Below the pieces are notes generated by a model. It searched no databases and was not told the origin of the DNA. It was given only the letters and a program-made list of their open reading frames with translations. From PALSA-610 sp038213435 (lineage in GTDB: Bacteria > Actinomycetota > Acidimicrobiia > IMCC26256 > PALSA-610): DNA of 64,000 nucleotides. The stretch spans positions 25,530 through 89,529 of the forward strand of contig JBBQTI010000009.1 in NCBI GenBank assembly GCA_038213435.1, read 5' to 3'. Shown one piece after another: positions 33,859 to 40,494 of this stretch. The translations under genes and the position numbers were made by a program. The stretch's first letter is position 1. Each line of letters opens with the position of its first letter.

Positions 33859-35056
33859 TCTTCGGGAGACCGAGCCCGCGGCGGGCGATGATGTTCTTCT
33901 GGATCTCCGACGAGCCACCGCCGATCGTGTCGATCACGGTGTAGCGGTACGTCGATTCCGCCCGGCCCTCCATCGGCGCGGTCTTGGTGCGGACCTGGAG
34001 TTGAGTGCCCGGACCACCGATGTCCATCGACGCGTTCGCGAGCCGCCGCGAGAACTCGGTCGCGAAGAGCTTGTACTCGGACGACTCGATGGTCGGCGGC
34101 GGTGTACCCGGAACCTTCTCGCCCTTCATCGACGCCGCGACCACGCGTAGACCGAGCACACGCGCCACTTCCGCGTCGGTCACGAGCCGGGCAATGCGTT
34201 GCCGCACGACCGGGTCGCGGCGCAGGAGCACGCCGTCGCGCTCGGTCGTGCGCACGTAGTCGATCAGCAGGTCGAGTCGCTGGTTGATCGGCGAAAACGT
34301 GAACAGGGTGAAGCGCTCGAGGTCGAGTGCTTGCGAGATGTACTGGAAGCCACGATTCACCTCGCCGACGACGTACTCGTCGGGCACGAACACGTCTTCG
34401 ATGAACACCTCGTTGGTACGTTCATCGCCCATCGTCCAGATGCCCTTGATGGTCACACCGGGCTGGTCGAGCGGAACGAGCATGAGCGTGATGCCCATGT
34501 GCTTGTTGCCTGGGTCGGTCCGGGTGCCGAGCCAGTACCACTCGGCGAAGTGCGCGGACGTCGTCCACGTCTTCTGGCCGTTCAGGATCCAGCCCCGCGT
34601 ACCATCGCGCTCGCCGCGTTCGGCTTTCAGCCGCATCGACGCCGCGTCGGAACCCGCGTTGGGCTCGCTGTAACCGACGGCGAACTCCACGTCGTTGCAC
34701 AGGATCTTCGGGAGGAACTCCTGCTTCAAGAATTCGCTCGCTTCTTTGATGAGCGTCTTGCCGATGATGCCGACGCCCTTGCCGATCTGGGGGCCACCGC
34801 GCGCCGCGAGCGCCTCGTTGAGCAGGTACTCGTACACGCCCTCGCCCTCGGAGCCGCCGTACTCCTTCGGCCACGTCAGCCCGAGCCAGCCCCGCTCGCC
34901 GACCTCGCGCATGAACGCGCGCCGCTTCGGCGTGTCGACGATCTGCGCCATGTTCTCGCGCGTCAGATCGAAGACGTCGGGATCATCGTGGTCGTCGAGG
35001 AACCGCTCGACCTCGGCCTCGAAGGCGCGCTGTTCGGGCGAGAAATCGAAGTCCAT
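33851..35056 (-). CDS. Acyl-CoA dehydrogenase (FadE29-like)
   Basis: A 401-residue acyl-CoA dehydrogenase with GLTWPKEYGGSEGEG, VGYSEPNAGSDAASM, the WTTSAHFA flavin-binding region and the C-terminal IDTIGGGSSEIQKNIIARRGLGLP motif. This full-length form is the likely catalytic partner of the smaller enzyme at 30527-31654. The neighbours, MaoC pair and CoA transferases, point to oxidation of a CoA-activated side chain. The ATG at 35056 is preceded by the 22-bp repeats of the intergenic region. Confidence 0.9.
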   Translation of the reverse strand: MDFDFSPEQRAFEAEVERFLDDHDDPDVFDLTRENMAQIVDTPKRRAFMREVGERGWLGLTWPKEYGGSEGEGVYEYLLNEALAARGGPQIGKGVGIIGKTLIKEASEFLKQEFLPKILCNDVEFAVGYSEPNAGSDAASMRLKAERGERDGTRGWILNGQKTWTTSAHFAEWYWLGTRTDPGNKHMGITLMLVPLDQPGVTIKGIWTMGDERTNEVFIEDVFVPDEYVVGEVNRGFQYISQALDLERFTLFTFSPINQRLDLLIDYVRTTERDGVLLRRDPVVRQRIARLVTDAEVARVLGLRVVAASMKGEKVPGTPPPTIESSEYKLFATEFSRRLANASMDIGGPGTQLQVRTKTAPMEGRAESTYRYTVIDTIGGGSSEIQKNIIARRGLGLPKNF

Positions 35057-35081
35057 GGGCCGGATTGTACGAGGCGCGCCC

Positions 35082-35125
35082 CGGCCGACGCCCAGTCACG
35101 AGGCGGCCGACGCCCAGTCACGAGG
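35082..35125. repeat. 22-bp perfect tandem duplication
   Basis: CGGCCGACGCCCAGTCACGA plus GG occurs twice in tandem (35082-35103 and 35104-35125), followed by a partial third copy (CGGCCG). It fills the 75-bp spacer between the CoA transferase stop and the acyl-CoA dehydrogenase start. Confidence 0.95.
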
Positions 35126-35131
35126 CGGCCG

Positions 35132-36379
35132 TCAGGAGATGACGCCCCGCTCCCGAAGACCTGCGAGCTCGGCCTCGTTCAGGCCGAGCTCGGCGCTCAA
35201 CACGGCGCGGGTGTGCTCCCCGACCCAGGGGACGCGCGTCTCCGGGCCCTCGCTCATCTTCGACAGCTTCACGGGGTTGCCGGGCACCAGCACGGGCTCG
35301 GGCCCGTCGTCGGTGCGCGGCATCTCGACGAGCATGTGCCGCGCCGCGACGTGGGGATCGGCGATCACGTCGGACGCGTGATTGCTCGGTCCCGCGACCA
35401 CACCGGCCGCGGTGAGCTCGCGTGCCGCGTCGAGCTTCGTGCGCTTCGAGGCCCACGCGTCGACCGCGGGTCGAATCTCCGACTCGAGGTGTGCCCCCCA
35501 ACCCGCGCGCGTCGCGAAACGCGGATCGTCCCTCCACTCCGGATGGCCGACGAGAACGCCGAGGTTCCAGAACTGGTGCTCCCGCACGATCTGCGCCACG
35601 ACGTAGCCGTCGGAGGCGCGGAACCCTTCGCAGATGACCTGCAGTCCCTTTTCGGGCTCCGGCCGAACCCCGAGCGACCAGAAGTTCGTCACGATGTCGG
35701 TCATCGCAACCATCGCGTCGAACATCGCGATGTCGACGTACTGGCCAACGCCCGTGGAATCACGGTGCCGCAGCGCGGCGAGGATGCCGATCACGCCGAA
35801 CAGCGCCGAGCTGATGTCGCCCAACGCCCCGACCGGGATCGTCACGGGCGGCTCGTCGGGATGGCGGTAGTCGTAGATACCCGACATCGCCTCGACGATC
35901 GACGCGTAGGCGGGCCAGTCGCGATACGGCGTCTTTACCGTGTTGCCGAATCCGGAGATCGAGACGTACACCGTGCGCGGATGGCGCGCGGCGATAACGT
36001 CGTAGCCGAGACCCATGCGTTCCATCGTGCCGGGCTTGAAGTTCTCGGCCACCACGTCGAACCTCGGCACGAGCGCGAGGAACAGCTCCCGCCCCTCTGC
36101 CCGCTTCAGGTCGATGCCGACGCTGCGCTTGTTGAGATTGTTGCGAAGGTAGGTCGCGCCGACCGCGCGGCCGTCGGGGTCGAGCATGCCCGGAGTCGAC
36201 GCGCGACCCGACTCGCCGTGCACCGGGTGCTCGACCTTCACCACGTCGGCGCCGAGGCGAGCGAGGAGCTGCGTGGCATACGGCAGCGCCTGCATCTGCT
36301 CGGCCGCGAGCACGCGCACACCGTCGAGCGGCTTGCCGTAGTGCTGCGCTCCCTCGTTCGCCACGTCGCCGAGCCGCAT
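35132..36379 (-). CDS. CaiB/BaiF family III CoA transferase
   Basis: A 415-residue class III CoA transferase. Motifs: LDGVRVLAAEQMQALPYATQLL, GADVVKVEHP, SVGIDLKRAEGREL and FKPGTMERMGLGYD. It is the first gene of the minus-strand set that continues with two acyl-CoA dehydrogenases, a second CaiB-like protein and two MaoC proteins. The start ATG at 36377-36379 is unambiguous. Having two transferases suggests either different acid substrates or a heteromeric enzyme. Confidence 0.88.
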   Translation of the reverse strand: MRLGDVANEGAQHYGKPLDGVRVLAAEQMQALPYATQLLARLGADVVKVEHPVHGESGRASTPGMLDPDGRAVGATYLRNNLNKRSVGIDLKRAEGRELFLALVPRFDVVAENFKPGTMERMGLGYDVIAARHPRTVYVSISGFGNTVKTPYRDWPAYASIVEAMSGIYDYRHPDEPPVTIPVGALGDISSALFGVIGILAALRHRDSTGVGQYVDIAMFDAMVAMTDIVTNFWSLGVRPEPEKGLQVICEGFRASDGYVVAQIVREHQFWNLGVLVGHPEWRDDPRFATRAGWGAHLESEIRPAVDAWASKRTKLDAARELTAAGVVAGPSNHASDVIADPHVAARHMLVEMPRTDDGPEPVLVPGNPVKLSKMSEGPETRVPWVGEHTRAVLSAELGLNEAELAGLRERGVIS

Positions 36380-36410
36380 CTCGCCGATGCTACGCGGAGC
36401 GATACGGCAA

Positions 36411-36449
36411 ATCCGAAATTAGTCTTGTTCCTATTGGATGTTTTCGGAT
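36411..36449. promoter_or_regulatory. 8-bp inverted repeat in a divergent promoter region
   Basis: ATCCGAAA (36411-36418) and TTTCGGAT (36442-36449) are perfect inverted copies 23 bp apart, in an AT-richer stretch between the CoA transferase start and the DUF222 remnant. It may be a spaced operator for the minus-strand catabolic operon. Confidence 0.4.
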
Positions 36450-36461
36450 GTCATCGAACGT

Positions 36462-37361
36462 ATGTTCGGGTCGTTGGAAGCGCTCGCAGCAGAACGAAGG
36501 GCGCTCGACGCGCGTGAAGCCGCTTGGCTCGGTGAAGTCGCGAAGTACAAGCATTCCGACGACTGGCGCGCGGACTGATACGCGAATGCAGCCTCTGCAC
36601 TACGCCACGCGTGCCGCATGAACCCCGGCGTGGCCCGCGGGCACGTCGAGCTCTCGCGGAAGTTGGAAGACCTTCCGGAGGTCGCGGACGCGTTCGGTTC
36701 GGGCGAGATCTCGCCCGCGCACGCACGGGTGATCGCGAAGGCGTACACACTGGAACGCGCTTCGGAGATGGCCGGGCTCGAGAAACCGATCGTCGATGCG
36801 GCGCGGGTCGCGAACCCGCGCGAGCTGCTCGGAATCATGCGTCACATCACCGACGCGATCGATGGCGACGGCGGCGCGGCATCCGACGAGGCGATTCACG
36901 CCCGTCGGCGCTGGCACATGTCGCTGACGATCGACGGAATGCTGAAGATCGACGGGCTGGTCGACGCGGAGGCGTCCGAATACTGGCAGACGGCCGTCAA
37001 CGCCGAGATCGACCGCGACTATTACGAGGGCGACACGCGAACCCTTGCCCAGCGACGCGCCGACGCGGCCACGAGCCTGATCCGCCGACCGCTCGACACC
37101 GGCGACGCGAGCAACCGCCGCGCGGCGCGCCCACATCTCGCGGTCGTCGTCGACCTCGACGAGCTTCCCTCCACCACACCCGCGTTGATCGCCGTGATCC
37201 GCGCCGAGCAGCGCTCCCGCGGTCAGCTGTCGGCAGCCATGCTCGAGCGCATCAGCTGCGATTGCGACATCAGTCGGGTCATCATGGCGGGACCGTCCGA
37301 GGTGCTCGACGTCGGCCGCGCGACCCGCACCATCTCACCTGCACTCTGGAAAGCGACCTGA
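36462..37361 (+). pseudogene. Remnant of a DUF222 (13E12-type) HNH endonuclease-like gene
   Basis: From the ATG at 36462 the frame encodes the helical DUF222 start, but an in-frame TGA at 36576-36578 interrupts it. The frame then continues without another stop to 37361 with typical family sequence (GEISPAHARVIAKA, DEAIHARRRWHMSLTIDG, LDVGRATRTISPAL). The family's C-terminal HNH domain, which should follow directly, is missing: the frame ends at ALWKAT. It is therefore damaged twice, by a nonsense change (probably GGA to TGA) and by a 3' truncation. The fragment from 36618 could still yield a 247-residue protein. Confidence 0.8.
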
Positions 37362-37373
37362 CCGCAACCTTCT

Positions 37374-37757
37374 TCACGACGCCGAGAGACAGAACTCGTT
37401 GCCTTCGGGGTCCAGCAACACGATCCGGTGCGCATGCGTGGCGGCCACGACCGCGCCCAGGCCCACGAGCCGCGCCGATTCGGCGGCGAGGTCGTCGCAC
37501 AGGAGGTCGAGATGCACTCGATTCTTCACGACCTTCGATTCCGCGACGCGCTGGAAGAACAAACGTGGTCCGACAGCCGACGCCTCGACCAACACGGTCG
37601 GGTCGTCTTCGACGTCGTCGATGCCGGCCGCTCGCAGGCGTTCGAGCTCGGCTTCGTCGTACGGCGCGACGGCGTAGCCGTCGAGCGCGGCCGCCCAGAA
37701 TCGAGCCAGCGACGCGGGGTGCCGGCAATCGACGACGACGTCGTGAATCCGAGCCAC
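37374..37757 (-). CDS. VOC family (glyoxalase/bleomycin-resistance fold) protein
   Basis: A 127-residue protein with one VOC domain: IHDVVVDCRHPASLARFWAA at the start and LLDPEGNEFCLS at the end, which carries the usual Glu metal ligand. The half-length suggests a homodimer. Such proteins range from lyases to binding proteins. It is convergent with the DUF222 remnant (12-bp gap) and divergent from the HMG-CoA-synthase-like gene. Function unknown. Confidence 0.85.
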   Translation of the reverse strand: MARIHDVVVDCRHPASLARFWAAALDGYAVAPYDEAELERLRAAGIDDVEDDPTVLVEASAVGPRLFFQRVAESKVVKNRVHLDLLCDDLAAESARLVGLGAVVAATHAHRIVLLDPEGNEFCLSAS

Positions 37758-37766
37758 GCCAGAAGT

Positions 37767-37791
37767 CTCGCCTGCTTCCCGGCAGGACGAG
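37767..37791. promoter_or_regulatory. Imperfect palindrome in a divergent promoter
   Basis: CTCG-CCTGC-TTCCCG-GCAGG-A-CGAG forms an inverted repeat with one bulged base. It lies between the VOC gene start (37757) and the synthase-like gene start (37823), a typical operator position. Confidence 0.35.
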
Positions 37792-37822
37792 AGCTGACAA
37801 CGGCGTCATAGACTCCCGAGCC

Positions 37823-39229
37823 ATGCGAGGAGTCATCGGCGCCGGCGGCTACGTGCCGTTCCGGCGCCTCCAACGAGCCGAGATCACGACGACGTTCGGG
37901 AGCGGTGGAGGCAAGGGAACGCGCTCGGTCGCGTCGTACGACGAGGACACCACGACGATGGGCGTCGAGGCGGCGCGGCTCGCGCTGCGCAGCGCACCGA
38001 CCGGAGCCGGTCCGGACGCGTTGTGGTTCTCCACGGCGTCACCCGCATATCTCGATAAGAACAATGCGTCCACTCTCCACGCCGCACTGCGGCTCGACAC
38101 CGAAGTCTCCGCCTTCGACTTCGGCGGCGCCCTCCGGTCGAGCTTCGGCGCACTGCGCGCCGCGCTCGACGGCGCCAACTCCGTTTTGGTCGTCACGTCC
38201 GACCTGCGCGGCGGCCTCCCGACGAGCGGCGACGAATCGGCATCCGGCGACGGTGCGGGCGCGCTGCTGGTGGGCGACGACAGCGATGGCCCCATCATCG
38301 CCGAGTATCTCGGTGTCGCGAGTGCGACCGAGGAGTTCCTCGAGCGGTGGCGCACCCCGGGATCGACACGGTCGCGCGTGTGGGAGGAGCGCTTCGGTGA
38401 GGTGAAGTACGGGCCGCTCGTCGAGCAGGCGTGGAACGCGGCGCTGAAGGCGGCCGAGCTCTCGGCCGACCAGGTCGGCCGGGTGATCGTCACCGGTATG
38501 CACGCCCGCGCGGTGCGTGCCGTGAGCGCGCGGCTCGGAACCGCGAAGGAAGCCCTCGTCGACGACCGCTCGTCAACGGTCGGCAACACCGGCAGCGCGC
38601 ACGCCGCGCTCCTGCTCGCCGACACCCTCGAGTCTGCGCCACCCGGCCAGGTGATCGCGCTGGTCGTGCTCGCCGACGGCGCCGACGTGTTGCTGTTCCG
38701 AACCACCGACGCGATCGCTTCCTACGCGCCCGCGCGAACGGTCGCCGCGCAGGTCGAAGGCGCGGCGGATATCCCCTACGGCAAGTTCCTCAGCTGGCGG
38801 GGCGAGGCGCGGCTCGAGCCGCCTCGGCGACCCGAACCCGACCGCATCTCGGCGTCCGTGTCGGGCCGCACCGAGGAGTGGAAGTACGCGTTCGTCGGTT
38901 CGCGCGACCGTGGCAGCGGCGAGTTGCACATGCCGCCCGCACGCATCTCCCGCGTCGGCGACGCAGTCGACGACATGCAGCCCGCGCCGATGGCCGACGT
39001 GGAGGGAACGATCGCGCTGCTGACGATCGACCGCATCGCGTACTCCCCGAGTCCGCCGGTCGCGTTCGCGGTCGTCGACTGGGACGGCGGCGGACGCCTC
39101 CCCGTGGAGCTGACCGATGTCGACGCCGCGACCTTGCAGATGGGCGACCGCGTCGAGATGACGTTCCGCAAGCTGTTCACGTCGGACGAGATCCACAACT
39201 ACTTCTGGAAAGCCCGCCCCGTTCGCTGA
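37823..39229 (+). CDS. HMG-CoA synthase-like/DUF35 OB-fold fusion without cysteines
   Basis: A 468-residue fusion. Residues 1 to about 310 follow the thiolase-fold HMG-CoA synthase/KAS III pattern, including RSVASYDEDTTTMGVEAA, which matches archaeal HMG-CoA synthases closely. The position of the nucleophilic Cys (F-x-C-K/A in relatives) reads DFGGALRSS here. From about 320 there is a DUF35 domain, but its zinc-ribbon cysteines are replaced (GSRDRGSGELHMPPARIS). I find no cysteine in the whole protein. The thiolase gene starts 27 bp downstream, recalling the archaeal thiolase/HMG-CoA synthase/DUF35 complex and the DUF35-dependent steroid aldolases. It may be a structural partner rather than a synthase. 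Confidence 0.8.
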   Translation: MRGVIGAGGYVPFRRLQRAEITTTFGSGGGKGTRSVASYDEDTTTMGVEAARLALRSAPTGAGPDALWFSTASPAYLDKNNASTLHAALRLDTEVSAFDFGGALRSSFGALRAALDGANSVLVVTSDLRGGLPTSGDESASGDGAGALLVGDDSDGPIIAEYLGVASATEEFLERWRTPGSTRSRVWEERFGEVKYGPLVEQAWNAALKAAELSADQVGRVIVTGMHARAVRAVSARLGTAKEALVDDRSSTVGNTGSAHAALLLADTLESAPPGQVIALVVLADGADVLLFRTTDAIASYAPARTVAAQVEGAADIPYGKFLSWRGEARLEPPRRPEPDRISASVSGRTEEWKYAFVGSRDRGSGELHMPPARISRVGDAVDDMQPAPMADVEGTIALLTIDRIAYSPSPPVAFAVVDWDGGGRLPVELTDVDAATLQMGDRVEMTFRKLFTSDEIHNYFWKARPVR

Positions 39230-39256
39230 GTCAAGCGGTGAAACAAGGAGCGCACT

Positions 39257-40453
39257 ATGGGTTCGCACGGGATCAAAGACCGCGTCGCCATCGTCGGGAT
39301 GGGTTGCACGAACTTCGGTGAGCAATGGAACAAGGGCACCGACGATCTCCTCGTCGATGCGGCGGAGGCGACATTCGCGTCGGCCGGCATCACCAAGGAC
39401 GACGTCGACGCGTACTGGCTCGGCACCGCGATGTCGGGCATGAGTGGCATGGCGCTCGCGCGACCACTACAGCTGCACGACAAGCCGGTCACGCACGTCG
39501 AGAACTTCTGCGCGACCGCCTCCGAGGCGCTGCGCAACGCGGCGTACTCCGTGGCGAGCGGCGCGTACGACGTCGCGATGGCGATCGGCGTCGAGAAGGT
39601 GAAGGACAGCGGGTACCAAGGGCTCGTCGGCGCGGCCAAGACGCCGACCGACGGCACGGGCCGCACGCTCACGGCCGCGGCGATGTTCGCGATGTGCTCG
39701 CCCGGCTACGGCAAGAAATACGGCCTCGACGAAGCTCAGATGCGCGAGGTGCTCGCCCGCATCGCGTGGAAGAACCATTACAACGGCGCCCGCAATCCCA
39801 GGGCCCAGTTCCGCAAAGAGGTCTCGATGGAAACCATCTGCAACGCGCCCCTGATGGCGGGCGGGCTCGGCGTGTACGACTGCTCGGGCGTCGCCGACGG
39901 TTCGGCCGCGGCGATCATCGTTCGAGCGGAAGACGCGCACCGCTACACCGACAAACCGATCTACGTCAAGGCGCTCTCGCTCGTCGCGGGCAACTGCTCC
40001 GGTAACGCAGACCCCGACTACGACTACACGACCTTTCCCGAGATCGCGGCGACGGGGCGCGACGCGTACACCCAGGCCGGCATCACCAACCCGCGCGAGC
40101 AACTCGCGATGGCCGAAGTCCACGACTGCTTCACTCCGGCCGAGCTCCTCATCTATGAAGACCTCCAGTTCGCCGAGCGCGGGACGGCGTGGAAGGAAGT
40201 GCTCGACGGTACGTTCGATCTCGGGGCCGCGCTGCCGGTCAACCCCGACGGCGGCCTGAAGAGCTTCGGCCATCCGGTCGGCGCGTCCGGTTTGCGAATG
40301 GTCTTCGAGGCCTGGCTGCAGCTGCGGGGCGAAGCGCCCGCGGAACGCACGATCGCGCACGCCGACCGCGGACTCGCGCTCACCCACAACCTCGGCGGCT
40401 ACCCGGGCGAGATGGTCTCGTTCGTCTCGATCGTCGGCAACGATCTCGGTTAA
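39257..40453 (+). CDS. Thiolase family protein (SCP2/acetyl-CoA acetyltransferase-like)
   Basis: A 398-residue thiolase with the nucleophile motif ENFCATASEA (Cys near residue 88), the middle VHDCFTPAE and the late GHPVGASG. The last motif, usually containing a second Cys, reads THNLGGYPG, as in SCP-x-type thiolases and lipid-transfer aldolases. It begins 27 bp after the DUF35 fusion, which probably forms its partner. It may perform the final thiolytic or retro-aldol cleavage for the pathway encoded divergently at 30.5-36.4 kb. An AAGGAG site precedes the ATG. Confidence 0.87.
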   Translation: MGSHGIKDRVAIVGMGCTNFGEQWNKGTDDLLVDAAEATFASAGITKDDVDAYWLGTAMSGMSGMALARPLQLHDKPVTHVENFCATASEALRNAAYSVASGAYDVAMAIGVEKVKDSGYQGLVGAAKTPTDGTGRTLTAAAMFAMCSPGYGKKYGLDEAQMREVLARIAWKNHYNGARNPRAQFRKEVSMETICNAPLMAGGLGVYDCSGVADGSAAAIIVRAEDAHRYTDKPIYVKALSLVAGNCSGNADPDYDYTTFPEIAATGRDAYTQAGITNPREQLAMAEVHDCFTPAELLIYEDLQFAERGTAWKEVLDGTFDLGAALPVNPDGGLKSFGHPVGASGLRMVFEAWLQLRGEAPAERTIAHADRGLALTHNLGGYPGEMVSFVSIVGNDLG

Positions 40454-40494
40454 CAACTCGCCTCCGGTCGCCGCTACCGTCTCACTGCTCGGGC

